From: Treponema primitia ZAS-1
Lineage (GTDB): Bacteria > Spirochaetota > Spirochaetia > Treponematales > Breznakiellaceae
Length of the DNA: 64,000 nucleotides
Direction of reading: 5' to 3'
NCBI RefSeq assembly: GCF_000297095.1
Contig: NZ_AEEA01000019.1
Coordinates: forward strand, 1 to 64,000
Below are positions 41,627-50,564 of this stretch, one piece after another. Under the pieces are notes generated by a model. The model was not told where the DNA came from. It ran no database searches and saw only the letters and a program-made list of their open reading frames with translations. The position numbers were made by a program, and so were the translations under genes. The first letter of the stretch is position 1. The number at the start of each line of letters is the position of its first letter.

Positions 41627-43432
41627 ATGTCCGATGAAAAAAAGAATCAGGCGCAACTGGAAGTAAGCTCACGGCTTGCACTTATCCGTCATTCGGTTAG
41701 CCATGTCATGGCCCAAGCGGTAACCCGGCTTTTCCCGGGGACCAAAGTAGCCATAGGTCCTTCCATAGAGAACGGCTTCTATTACGATTTTCAGTTTCCC
41801 CCATCAGCTGAAGGAAAGGCGCCTCTGGTGGAGGAGGATATTCCCGCTATTGAAGCGGAAATGAAGCGGATCATCGACTCCAAACAGGACTTTGTTCAAA
41901 TTGAGTTAAGCCGGGATGAGGCGTTGAAGCGTTTTGTCGATGAGCCCTTCAAGGCTGAGCTAATCAATGAGCTCCCGGCGGATGCCGCAATTACCATCTA
42001 CGAGAACCGTGATGCCGGGGGAGCGGTCCAATGGGTGGACCTCTGCCGGGGCCCCCATGTAGCCAATTCCCGGGAGATCAATTCTGCGGCCTTTAAGCTG
42101 ATGAGCATTGCCGGGGCCTACTGGCGGGGAGACGAGAACCGGCCCATGCTCACCCGTATCTACGGGACCGCCTGGGAAACTCCCAAGGACCTTAAGGCAC
42201 ACCTCGCTTTCCTGGAAGAAGTGGAAAAGCGGGATCACCGCCGGCTGGGAAAGGAACTGGATCTCTACTCTATCCATGAGGAAGCCGGGGCAGGGCTTAT
42301 CTACTGGCATCCTAATGGGGGCCGTATGCGGGTGGCCATTGAAGATTTTTGGCGGAAAGAGCATTACCGGAACGGCTACGAGATCCTTTACACCCCCCAC
42401 ATCGGGAAATCCTGGCTCTGGGAGACCTCGGGTCACCTGGGCTTCTATAAGGGAAACATGTATTCCCCTATGGAGATTGACAACCAGGACTATATCATCA
42501 AACCCATGAACTGTCCCTTTCATATAATGATTTACAAGAACAAGGGACGGAGTTACCGGGATCTGCCCCTGCGCTGGGCGGAACTGGGCACGGTCTACCG
42601 CTATGAGCGATCCGGGGTGCTCCACGGCCTGCTAAGGGTCCGGGGCTTTACCCAGGACGATGCTCATATCTTCTGTACCCCCGACCAGATTGAAGGTGAA
42701 ATTCGGGAAGTACTGCGGTTTAGCCTCAATCTCTGGAAGGTCTTTGGTTTTAAGGATATCAAGGCATACCTGGCCACTAAGCCTGCGGAGTCCGTGGGGG
42801 AGCAGAGCCGTTGGGATACCGCCCTGGAATCCTTACGTAAGGCGATTACCGCCGAGGGGTTGGACTACGAGATGGATGAGGGGGGCGGCGCCTTCTACGG
42901 CCCCAAGATAGACCTGAAGATAAAAGACGCCCTGGGCCGGGAGTGGCAGATGACCACCATCCAATTCGACTTTAACGAGCCCGAGCGTTTCGACATGACC
43001 TTTGTGGATGCCGATGGCCAGCATAAGCGGCCCTACATGGTCCACCGGGCCCTGCTGGGTTCCTTGGAACGGTTCTTCGGGGTGCTCATCGAACACTTTG
43101 GCGGCGCCTTCCCGGTGTGGATCGCCCCGGAACAGGTGGCGGTGATCCCCGTGGCGGAGGGTTTTAACGAATATGCCAAGAAGATTACCGCAGAACTCAA
43201 GGCCCGTGACCTCCGGGTTACGGCGGAACTGGACGATGGCAGGCTCAACGCGAAGATCCGGGAATGCCAGAACCGGAAGATCCCTTACATGCTGGTGGTA
43301 GGGGAGCGGGAAGCCGGCGAGGGAACCGTGTCCATCAGGCTGCGGGACGGGAGACAGCTCCCGGCAATGAAGATAGCGGAATTTGCCGATTACGCAATAA
43401 ACAAGGTCAATGCCAAGGACCTGGAATTATAG
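41627..43432 (+). CDS. thrS: Threonyl-tRNA synthetase lacking the TGS domain
   Basis: A 601-residue class II synthetase charging tRNA-Thr. It starts almost directly with the editing domain (ALIRHSVSHVMAQAV, HxxxH) and so lacks the roughly 60-residue N-terminal TGS domain of the 642-residue E. coli enzyme. Catalytic motif 2 (LPLRWAELGTVYRYERSGVLHGLLRVRGFTQDDAHIF), zinc-site MNCPFH, motif 3 (VHRALLGSLERFFGVLIEH) and the anticodon-binding domain follow. The start is the ATG at 41627; a TTG at 41585 lies inside the T-box. Control by the threonyl T-box ahead of it is strongly indicated. Confidence 0.95.
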   Translation: MSDEKKNQAQLEVSSRLALIRHSVSHVMAQAVTRLFPGTKVAIGPSIENGFYYDFQFPPSAEGKAPLVEEDIPAIEAEMKRIIDSKQDFVQIELSRDEALKRFVDEPFKAELINELPADAAITIYENRDAGGAVQWVDLCRGPHVANSREINSAAFKLMSIAGAYWRGDENRPMLTRIYGTAWETPKDLKAHLAFLEEVEKRDHRRLGKELDLYSIHEEAGAGLIYWHPNGGRMRVAIEDFWRKEHYRNGYEILYTPHIGKSWLWETSGHLGFYKGNMYSPMEIDNQDYIIKPMNCPFHIMIYKNKGRSYRDLPLRWAELGTVYRYERSGVLHGLLRVRGFTQDDAHIFCTPDQIEGEIREVLRFSLNLWKVFGFKDIKAYLATKPAESVGEQSRWDTALESLRKAITAEGLDYEMDEGGGAFYGPKIDLKIKDALGREWQMTTIQFDFNEPERFDMTFVDADGQHKRPYMVHRALLGSLERFFGVLIEHFGGAFPVWIAPEQVAVIPVAEGFNEYAKKITAELKARDLRVTAELDDGRLNAKIRECQNRKIPYMLVVGEREAGEGTVSIRLRDGRQLPAMKIAEFADYAINKVNAKDLEL

Positions 43433-43445
43433 AAGGAGGTGTACC

Positions 43446-43979
43446 ATGAGTAAGAGTACCCTGAAGGATCTCAAAACACGGCGGAGTATCCGTTCCTACA
43501 AACCGGAACAGATAACTGATGAAGAATTAGATTTAATCCTCGAGGCCGGCACTTGGGCCCCCACGGGCGGCGGTTCCCAATCGCCGGTGATCGTGGCGGT
43601 GCAGAACAAGACGGTGCTTAACAAGCTGGAAAAGCTCAACGCCGAGGTGCTTAAGGATCCTAAGGCTAAGCCCTTCTACGGAGCTCCCACGGTACTGGCG
43701 GTGCTGGTGGACAAGACCAAGAATACCCCCCTGGAGGACGGCGCCCTGGTATTGGGCAATTTACAAAACGCTGCCTGGGCCGTTGGGGTGGATTCCTGCT
43801 GGATACACCGGGCCAAACAGGTGTTTGAAAGTGAAGAAGGTAAGGAACTTCTCAAGAAATGGAAACTGGACAGTGATACATACTTTGGGGTTGGTTTCTG
43901 TATCCTCGGCTATGCCAAGGAGGGGCCCAGACCCAAGCCCGCCGCCAGGAAAGCAGGGTACATCATCAAGGTAAAGTAA
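43446..43979 (+). CDS. Nitroreductase-family FMN oxidoreductase
   Basis: A 177-residue flavoprotein from the ATG at 43446, which has a near-perfect AAGGAGGTG ribosome site. Family motifs: TRRSIRSYKPEQITDEELDLILEAGTWAPTGGGSQ at the FMN site and GALVLGNLQNAAWAVGVDSCWI. Physiological substrate unknown. It lies 13 bases after thrS and may be co-transcribed under T-box control; the terminator at 43994-44036 closes the unit. Confidence 0.88.
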   Translation: MSKSTLKDLKTRRSIRSYKPEQITDEELDLILEAGTWAPTGGGSQSPVIVAVQNKTVLNKLEKLNAEVLKDPKAKPFYGAPTVLAVLVDKTKNTPLEDGALVLGNLQNAAWAVGVDSCWIHRAKQVFESEEGKELLKKWKLDSDTYFGVGFCILGYAKEGPRPKPAARKAGYIIKVK

Positions 43980-43993
43980 GCGTCGTATTTTAT

Positions 43994-44036
43994 AAGGGAC
44001 TGTCCCGGGGAATTTCCGGATGGTCCCTTCAATTTT
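43994..44036 (+). terminator. Intrinsic terminator after the nitroreductase gene
   Basis: AAGGGAC (43994-44000) pairs with GTCCCTT (44023-44029), with an inner CCGG/CCGG stem, followed by AATTTT. It overlaps the stop codon of the convergent ROK gene. Confidence 0.6.
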
Positions 44037-45162
44037 GCTGCCGGATAAATGGCCGGACGTACAGCAGCGCCGCGCCAACTGCGGCGGCTTCCCTTTTATA
44101 GGTACAGGCGGTTATATAGTTTTCATTCCCTGAGAAAGTGGTCAATTTCGCTGCCTGCCCTCGTATTTCATCCACATATTCTTCCAGGTATTCTCCCAAA
44201 TACCCCCCGAGGATCACCTTGCAGTCAAATGAAACGATAAGGTTATTCAGCGCAACAGCCAAATAGGACACATATTGATCCCAAATAGCGTGGATACTCT
44301 TATCCCCCGCTTTCAGCCGTTCAAAAAACAACCCAAGATTACCCCCGGTAAATCGTGACAGGGTCAGGGCGGAACAATAGGCGTCCATACAGCCCTTCTT
44401 ACCGCAATAGCAGGGCAGACCGTCCTGCACCATGGTCATGTGGCCGAATTCACCTCCCCGCTGGTTCTCCCCCAGGTACAGTTCATCATGAAGGAGAATA
44501 GCCCCACCCACGGTATCGCTTAGGGACAGATAGACCGCATTGGGTTCATCCTTATGCTTCCACATTTCTGCAATCCCCGCCGCATTGGCATCGTTGCACA
44601 ATACCGAAGGATACGGTAGGTCCCGGCTAATGGTAGGACATTGTAGGGCGGAAACCTGCAGCACATGGGAATAGAGGATCATCTGACCATCCTCAGTAAG
44701 TACCCCGGGGGCTGAAAAGCCTACCCCCAGTATATCCTCCGGGTTAATTCCGGAAACGGTAATCATAGCTTTTATTGATCGGCCTACTTCCTGATAATAG
44801 TCGCTCTCATTCCGGTAGGGCATTTCGATCCGGGTACCTTCAATAATATCTGCGGCCAAATTGATAAGTACGATGCTGATATGATTCCGGGTAATATCCA
44901 CCCCAATGGCAAATCTGGCATTTTTCCGAAAAACAATCGCCGTTGCTTTCCGTCCGCCCGTGGATTCCAGCAGATCCCCCTCATCCAAAAGTCCTTCCAG
45001 TTGGAGACTTTTTACGCTTTGAACAGCCGTTGGCAGACTGATACCCAATCGAAGCGCAATATCCGGTTTTGAAATGCTTCCAAATTGATGTACCAACTGA
45101 TAAACCCGATTTCGGTTTGTTTGGTTTTTTCCTCCCGATAGTACTGTCCGCCGTGATCCCAT
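44029..45162 (-). CDS. ROK-family transcriptional repressor
   Basis: A 377-residue regulator with an N-terminal winged helix (QTNRNRVYQLVHQFGSISKPDIALRLGISLPTAVQSVKSLQLEGLL) and a C-terminal ROK sugar-binding domain: AIGVDITRNHISIVLINL, VGFSAPGVL, CNDANAAGIAEMW, GGEFGHMTMVQDG and the zinc site CYCGKKGCMDAY. Divergent from the sugar/polyol operon that starts at 45362, it is the obvious candidate for its repressor, with a sugar or polyol phosphate as inducer. Candidate operator half sites are in the 199-base gap. Confidence 0.9.
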   Translation of the reverse strand: MGSRRTVLSGGKNQTNRNRVYQLVHQFGSISKPDIALRLGISLPTAVQSVKSLQLEGLLDEGDLLESTGGRKATAIVFRKNARFAIGVDITRNHISIVLINLAADIIEGTRIEMPYRNESDYYQEVGRSIKAMITVSGINPEDILGVGFSAPGVLTEDGQMILYSHVLQVSALQCPTISRDLPYPSVLCNDANAAGIAEMWKHKDEPNAVYLSLSDTVGGAILLHDELYLGENQRGGEFGHMTMVQDGLPCYCGKKGCMDAYCSALTLSRFTGGNLGLFFERLKAGDKSIHAIWDQYVSYLAVALNNLIVSFDCKVILGGYLGEYLEEYVDEIRGQAAKLTTFSGNENYITACTYKREAAAVGAALLYVRPFIRQQN

Positions 45163-45174
45163 ACTTTACCCCGA

Positions 45175-45220
45175 TTGTTATAGTATATACATATATAAAC
45201 CATATTAGTAAGTAGTTCAA
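45175..45220 (-). promoter_or_regulatory. Promoter and candidate operator of the ROK gene
   Basis: Minus strand TTGAAC (45220-45215), 17-nt spacer, TATATA (45197-45192). Around the expected start lies TATACTATAACAA (plus coordinates 45175-45187), nearly repeated as TATACTAACAA at the divergent promoter (45290-45300). Confidence 0.45.
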
Positions 45221-45266
45221 GAATTGGCGAATAGCGATTTATTGGCGTTCTATTTAGATTTTTTTG

Positions 45267-45300
45267 TTGACAATTGTGATTTATGACTATATACTAACAA
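45267..45300 (+). promoter_or_regulatory. Sigma-70 promoter and candidate operator of the polyol/sugar operon
   Basis: TTGACA (45267-45272), 17-nt spacer, TATACT (45290-45295). The -10 box is part of TATACTAACAA, the motif shared with the ROK gene's own promoter, so a repressor could block both. Confidence 0.65.
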
Positions 45301-45361
45301 AAACTTATTAAAGAAGTTTTATAAATGACCATTCTAAATATTGATAATGGGAGGAATTATT

Positions 45362-46129
45362 ATGAGTTATCTGGAAAAATTATTTGGCCTTAATGGAAAG
45401 ACGGCAATTGTTACCGGCGGCGGCAGGGGCATAGGCCAGGTGGTTGCCCTTGGGCTTGCTAAGGCGGGGGCGGAGATCGCCATTATTTCCCGTACCGGGG
45501 CTGATGAAACGGTTCGGCTTATCGAGAAGGAAGGTGGGAAAGCCTACAGCCTCCTGGCGGATGTTACCAAGGAAAGCGAAGTGGATACTGCCCTTAAAAC
45601 GGTGGTTTCCCGATCCGGTTCCCTGGATATTGTTTTTAATAATGCCGGGGTTTGTATCCACAAGGATACCCTGGAGGCCAGTATCGCCGAATGGCGGGAA
45701 GTGCTGGATATCAATCTGACCGGTGAATATATCGTCGCCCGGGCGGCGGGAAAGATCATGATTGAACGGCACATTAAAGGAAGTATTATCAACATGGCTT
45801 CCATGTCCGGTTCCATTGTGAATGTACCCCAATGGCAGGCTTCCTATAACGCTTCTAAAGCCGGTGTTATCCACATGACCCGTTCCTTGGCGGTGGAATG
45901 GTCCCAGTACGGTATCCGGGTGAACAGCCTGAGTCCGGGGTATATCGGCACTCCCATGAGCGTCGATACCCCTCAGGAACTGAAGGACGCCTGGATGCCC
46001 CTGATCCCCGCCCATCGTATGGGTGATCCCGAAGAATTGGTGGGGGCAGTGATCTATCTGGCCGCAGCAAGTTCAGGTTACACCAACGGGAGCGACCTGA
46101 TTGTCGATGGAGCGTATGTTTGTATGTAA
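45362..46129 (+). CDS. Short-chain dehydrogenase/reductase
   Basis: A 255-residue SDR with cofactor loop TGGGRGIG, NNAG, the active-site Ser in NMASMSGS and YNASKAG (Tyr and Lys). It resembles gluconate 5-dehydrogenase and polyol dehydrogenases. Start is the ATG at 45362 with GGGAGG upstream. First gene of the cluster; it would oxidise the transported sugar or polyol. Confidence 0.88.
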   Translation: MSYLEKLFGLNGKTAIVTGGGRGIGQVVALGLAKAGAEIAIISRTGADETVRLIEKEGGKAYSLLADVTKESEVDTALKTVVSRSGSLDIVFNNAGVCIHKDTLEASIAEWREVLDINLTGEYIVARAAGKIMIERHIKGSIINMASMSGSIVNVPQWQASYNASKAGVIHMTRSLAVEWSQYGIRVNSLSPGYIGTPMSVDTPQELKDAWMPLIPAHRMGDPEELVGAVIYLAAASSGYTNGSDLIVDGAYVCM

Positions 46130-46193
46130 GGTTTTGTTGGGTACTTAGTCCGCAGGGATAGTATATATTTTATTTTTTATGGAGGAAAGAAGG

Positions 46194-47126
46194 ATGAAAA
46201 AGGTTTTAGTATGTTTCTTGATTTTCGCAGCCTGTACATTCAGTTTTGCCGCAGGGTCGAAGGATACCGCCGGTAAGGGGCACCTGTTTGGTTTTACCGC
46301 TATGGATTTGACCAATCCCCCCCTGGTTACTTTGAGGGATAGTGTTCAAAAGGCAGTTGAAGCCAAAGGGGATCGCCTGATTTCTGTTGATGGGTACCTT
46401 GATCAGACTAAGCAGAATAATGGTATTGAGGATATGATTACCCAGGGTATTGAGATCCTGTTTCTGCAGCCCGTCGATTCCCAGAGCGTTCAGCCGGCCT
46501 TGGAAGCCTGCAAAGCTGCCGGGATAAAGGTAGTGGTTGTTGATTCCGGTGTTGCCAGAGCGGATCTTACCGCATCATTTGTTTCATCAGACAGTATTCA
46601 AGCAGGAAAACTGAGCGGACAGGCGATTATCGACGCCCTCCCTAACGGCGGTAAACTTGCCCTTATTGAAAATCCTCTGGCGGAATCGATTGTTTCCCGG
46701 GTTAAGGGTTTGGAATCCGCGCTTCAGGGCAGCAAGGTTACTATTGTGGAGCGGAAGTCTATTTCCAGAATGGAACAAGCCCTTCCCACCGCAGAGGATA
46801 TACTCCAGGCGCATCCCGACTTAGACGCCTTCTGGGGCCTGAATGATGATGTAAGTCTGATTATCCAGGGCGCCGTAGAATCCTCCGGGGCCGCTGCTAA
46901 AGTTAAGGTCTTCAGTATTGATGGTACCCCTTCGGGGAAAAGATCCGTTGCCCGGAACGGTTTATACGCCGTAGTCGCCCAGTCTGATATACTGATGGGG
47001 ACCACCGCTGCGGATGTTGCATATAAAATCCTGGCGGGGGAAAAAGTAGATCCCGTTTACCTTATTGATACCAAGCTTATTGACAGGAAAAACATCGGAC
47101 AGTTTGACGTTGATTCTTGGGAATAA
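46194..47126 (+). CDS. RbsB-type sugar ABC transporter binding protein
   Basis: A 310-residue periplasmic binding protein (peripla_BP_4) with signal peptide MKKVLVCFLIFAACTFSFA. Family features: FGFTAMDLTNPPLVTLRDSVQKA, QNNGIEDMITQGIEILFLQPVDSQSV and SSDSIQAGKLSGQAIID. Start at 46194 preceded by GGAGG. It feeds the ATPase and permease encoded next. Confidence 0.92.
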   Translation: MKKVLVCFLIFAACTFSFAAGSKDTAGKGHLFGFTAMDLTNPPLVTLRDSVQKAVEAKGDRLISVDGYLDQTKQNNGIEDMITQGIEILFLQPVDSQSVQPALEACKAAGIKVVVVDSGVARADLTASFVSSDSIQAGKLSGQAIIDALPNGGKLALIENPLAESIVSRVKGLESALQGSKVTIVERKSISRMEQALPTAEDILQAHPDLDAFWGLNDDVSLIIQGAVESSGAAAKVKVFSIDGTPSGKRSVARNGLYAVVAQSDILMGTTAADVAYKILAGEKVDPVYLIDTKLIDRKNIGQFDVDSWE

Positions 47127-47144
47127 ATAAACGGAGAAAAAGCC

Positions 47145-48635
47145 TTGAAAGATACCGTGCTTTTGGAAATGAAAAATATCACTAAGCAATTCCCCGGAAT
47201 CAAGGCTTTGGATGGGGTTGATTTTGATCTGCAGGCCGGGGAAGTTCATGCCCTGCTTGGAGAGAACGGCGCAGGAAAATCAACCCTTATTAAAATCTTA
47301 GGCGGTATATACCCCAAGGATGGGGGGGATATCCTCATCAATGGTACCCCTGTGGATATTCACGAGGTGAATAATGCCAGAGATTTGGGTATCAGTGTCA
47401 TCCATCAGGAATTGGTTCTTGTTCCCCAGTTAAGCGTGGCGGAAAATATTTTTCTTGGGCGGGAGCCGCGAAAGCGGAATCGCTTGATCGACTTTGATGT
47501 CATGCGCAAAGAAGCAGGACGGATTCTTTCAGAGCTGGATTTGAGTATAGATCCTGATAAAAGAGTGTGGAGACTGTCCATTGCCCAACAACAGATGGTT
47601 GAGGTAGCAAAGGCAATTTCGTTTAACGCAAAGATAATTGTAATGGATGAACCCACCTCTTCCATAACCAGTAAGGATGTGGATGCGCTCTTTACAAAAA
47701 TAAGACGTTTACGGTCCATGGGAATTGGTATTATTTATATTTCCCACCGCATGAGCGAGCTCCAGGAAATTGCCGACAGGGTAACGGTACTGCGGGACGG
47801 GAAATATGTGGCAACAAAAAAAACGGCGGAGACTTCGAATGACGAATTGATAGCCCTTATGGTCGGCAGGGCTATGACCAACTACTATACCCGGACTTAT
47901 AATAAGTATCCCGAAATTATTCTTAAAGTGGATCATATGACCACCCCAGTGGTGCATGATATCAGTTTTGAGTTAAAAAAAGGAGAAATCCTTGGATTTT
48001 CCGGCCTTATCGGGGCCGGCAGAACCGAGGCCATATTGGGCCTCATGGGGCTCCATGAGGTGCTGTCAGGAAAAATCTATCTGGAGGGGAAGGAGCTTTC
48101 CCCCAAATTAAGCGTAAGAAACCATATCCGTAAAGGGATGGCCCTGGTGCCCGAGGACCGGAAAGGGGAAGGTATATTCCCGCTCCGCTCCCTCCGCTTT
48201 AATATGACCTTAAAGGTTTTGGGGCAATTCATCAAAGGGGTGGTGAACAATTTACAGGAAGAGCACAGGATTACTGATAATGGCATAGAAAAATTATCAA
48301 TCCGCTCTGCCAATGATCTGGTTCCCATAGGACTTCTCTCCGGGGGAAATCAACAAAAAGTAATATTGGCTTCTTGGCTGGCAACTAACCCAAAAATATT
48401 GATTTTGGATGAACCGACCAAGGGAATTGACGTGGGCGCAAAGGGCGAGATCTACGAAATCATGAATGAACTTGCTAAAGCGGGGGTTGCCATCATTATG
48501 ATTTCCAGTGAGCTGCCGGAAGTAATAAATATGAGCGACCGGGTAGTGGTAATGAGAGAAGGCAGAATCCAGAAGATCCTTGATCAAGGGGAAATTTCTC
48601 AGGAAACAATAATGCAATATGCGGTAGCAATATAA
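47145..48635 (+). CDS. RbsA/MglA-type sugar ABC transporter ATPase
   Basis: A 496-residue double ATPase. Domain 1 has GENGAGKST, LSIAQQQMVEVAKA and VMDEPTSS; domain 2 has the degenerate Walker A GLIGAGRTE usual for the family and the signature LSGGNQQKVILASWL. Likely TTG start at 47145 with GGAG; an ATG at 47169 is an alternative. Energises uptake through the permease encoded at 48664. Confidence 0.92.
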   Translation: MKDTVLLEMKNITKQFPGIKALDGVDFDLQAGEVHALLGENGAGKSTLIKILGGIYPKDGGDILINGTPVDIHEVNNARDLGISVIHQELVLVPQLSVAENIFLGREPRKRNRLIDFDVMRKEAGRILSELDLSIDPDKRVWRLSIAQQQMVEVAKAISFNAKIIVMDEPTSSITSKDVDALFTKIRRLRSMGIGIIYISHRMSELQEIADRVTVLRDGKYVATKKTAETSNDELIALMVGRAMTNYYTRTYNKYPEIILKVDHMTTPVVHDISFELKKGEILGFSGLIGAGRTEAILGLMGLHEVLSGKIYLEGKELSPKLSVRNHIRKGMALVPEDRKGEGIFPLRSLRFNMTLKVLGQFIKGVVNNLQEEHRITDNGIEKLSIRSANDLVPIGLLSGGNQQKVILASWLATNPKILILDEPTKGIDVGAKGEIYEIMNELAKAGVAIIMISSELPEVINMSDRVVVMREGRIQKILDQGEISQETIMQYAVAI

Positions 48636-48663
48636 TGCTATCGGAAGGGCAGGAGTAACCATA

Positions 48664-49656
48664 GTGAAAGCTGACATTATACAAAAACTTGGGATCCGAA
48701 ATTTTGGCAGCGGTGTAGCAGCTTATTTGCGGCGAAACGCGGGAATAATGATAGGCTTGGTACTGGTGTGTATTGTTATTTCCATCCGGTCCCCCATCTT
48801 TCTAACCCAGCGTAATATTATGAATGTACTGCGGCAGATATCAACAAATATGTATCTGGCCACATCCATGACCTTGATCCTTATTGCCGGAGGGATCGAC
48901 CTGTCCGTGGGGTCCGCCCTTGCGGTGATCGGGGTCCTTAGCGGAACCCTGCTCTTGTCCGGTATATCGGTACCCTTGGTAATTATCATATGCCTTATAG
49001 CCGGAGTTTTTATCGGTCTCATTAACGGAATTATTATTTCACGTACCACCCTGCCGCCCTTTATTGTTACCTTCTCCATGATGAGCATTTTGCGGGGTAC
49101 AGCCTATGTGTACACCGGCGGCGTAACCGCACGGATCGACAATCCGGTTTTTATAAATCTTGGTACAGGATATCTGGGCATTGTTCCGCTGCCGGTAATT
49201 TATATGTTAGTTATTATGTTCATTGTGTTTTTAATTCTGAATAAAAGCGCCCTGGGGCGTCATATATATGCTACCGGAGGCAATGAACGGGCCGCTATTT
49301 ACAGCGGTATTAATGTGCGGCGGATTCGGCTCTTTGTGTATATTTTCAGCGGTGTTATGGCCTCCGTTGCGGGCATGACCCTGGCTGCCCGCTCCTACAG
49401 CGGTAACCCGATTTTTGGGAACGGCGCCGAGATGGACGCCATTGCCGCCTGCGTCCTTGGCGGGGTCAGTATGAACGGCGACGGGGGCTTCATCGGCGGG
49501 ACCTTTATCGGCGCCCTGATTATCGGCGTCCTGAATAACGGGCTAAATCTGATGGGCATCGATTCTTTCTGGCAGACTATTCTTAAAGGGGTAGTTATTT
49601 TAGTTGCAGTTTATGTAGACTATTTAAAGAGCCTGAAAAAAGCCGGCATAAAATAG
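48664..49656 (+). CDS. RbsC-type sugar ABC transporter permease
   Basis: A 330-residue integral membrane protein with about 8-10 helices and the family segments LILIAGGIDLSVGSALA, TLPPFIVTFSMMSILRGTAY, and DAIAACVLGGVSMNGDGGFIGGTFIGALIIG. Start is GTG. Forms the membrane pore of the importer; typical ligands are pentoses, hexoses or polyols. Confidence 0.92.
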   Translation: MKADIIQKLGIRNFGSGVAAYLRRNAGIMIGLVLVCIVISIRSPIFLTQRNIMNVLRQISTNMYLATSMTLILIAGGIDLSVGSALAVIGVLSGTLLLSGISVPLVIIICLIAGVFIGLINGIIISRTTLPPFIVTFSMMSILRGTAYVYTGGVTARIDNPVFINLGTGYLGIVPLPVIYMLVIMFIVFLILNKSALGRHIYATGGNERAAIYSGINVRRIRLFVYIFSGVMASVAGMTLAARSYSGNPIFGNGAEMDAIAACVLGGVSMNGDGGFIGGTFIGALIIGVLNNGLNLMGIDSFWQTILKGVVILVAVYVDYLKSLKKAGIK

Positions 49657-49687
49657 AACAGACGACGACCGGCTTAAGGGGGATGGT

Positions 49688-50497
49688 ATGGCCTTTTTAA
49701 GCGGAAATATTTATTCAAAATCTCTGTTGATGGATACCCGGATTCAGCTTTTCCTGCCCCAGGATGGGCGGCGTTATGTGTGGAAGGAACGTCCCAAAAC
49801 CCTCATTCTGCTCCATGGACTTTCCGATGATGCCTCGGTCTGGGGTAGGATGACTGCGGTGCAACGTTATGCCGAACGCTACAATCTGGCGTTAGTTATG
49901 CCGGAAGTACACCGCAGCTTCTATCACGATATGAAAAATGGGCAGAAATACTACCACTATATAACGGAAGAGCTGCCGGAACTGCTGGAAACTATGTTTT
50001 CGGTTTCTTTGAAACGGGAAGATCTGATGATAGCAGGGCTTTCCATGGGTGGATACGGCGCCCTCCGCTGCGCATTCGACCATCCGGAGCGTTTCGGCTG
50101 CTGCGGCGCCTTTTCCGGCGCCTATAACTTGAAGGCCCTGATTCAGGAAGCTCCAAGTATGGTGGAAATCCTGGGGGACTGGCCTGCGGATATACGGGGC
50201 ATCTTTGGAGAAAACCCGGTAATAAGCGAATCTGCGGACATCCCCGTAATTCTGAAAAAGGCCAAGGCTGTAAGCCAGGCTGCGGGAGTCCCCTTGCCCA
50301 AACTGTACATGGTCTGCGGTACCGCCGATTTTATCTACCAACATTCGGTGGACACCCATAATCTGCTTAATGAGCTGGGTATAGAACACCGGTTTGATGA
50401 ATTTCCCGGCGCCTTCCATGAATGGGATGTCTGGGACGAGGCGATTGAACGGATGCTGAAACTATTCCTGGGCGAAGGGCGTAAGGATTGGGTTTAA
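49688..50497 (+). CDS. Alpha/beta-hydrolase esterase (tributyrin-esterase family)
   Basis: A 269-residue cytoplasmic esterase: oxyanion region LILLHGLSDDASVW, nucleophile elbow GLSMGGYG, acidic residue in CGTADFIY and catalytic His in FPGAFHEWDVWD. Related to S-formylglutathione hydrolase/EstA. Placed between the permease and the second dehydrogenase, it may de-esterify the imported compound. Confidence 0.85.
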   Translation: MAFLSGNIYSKSLLMDTRIQLFLPQDGRRYVWKERPKTLILLHGLSDDASVWGRMTAVQRYAERYNLALVMPEVHRSFYHDMKNGQKYYHYITEELPELLETMFSVSLKREDLMIAGLSMGGYGALRCAFDHPERFGCCGAFSGAYNLKALIQEAPSMVEILGDWPADIRGIFGENPVISESADIPVILKKAKAVSQAAGVPLPKLYMVCGTADFIYQHSVDTHNLLNELGIEHRFDEFPGAFHEWDVWDEAIERMLKLFLGEGRKDWV

Positions 50498-50564
50498 AAT
50501 TAACTGAGCGCCGGTATGTTGTTATATGGCATCCCGGTCAATTTTCTTTAAAAGGAGTTTATGT

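Noticed and set aside
48723..49088. Reading frame opposite the sugar permease
   Set aside because: It is a shadow of the permease codon pattern, with no ribosome site and no family resemblance.
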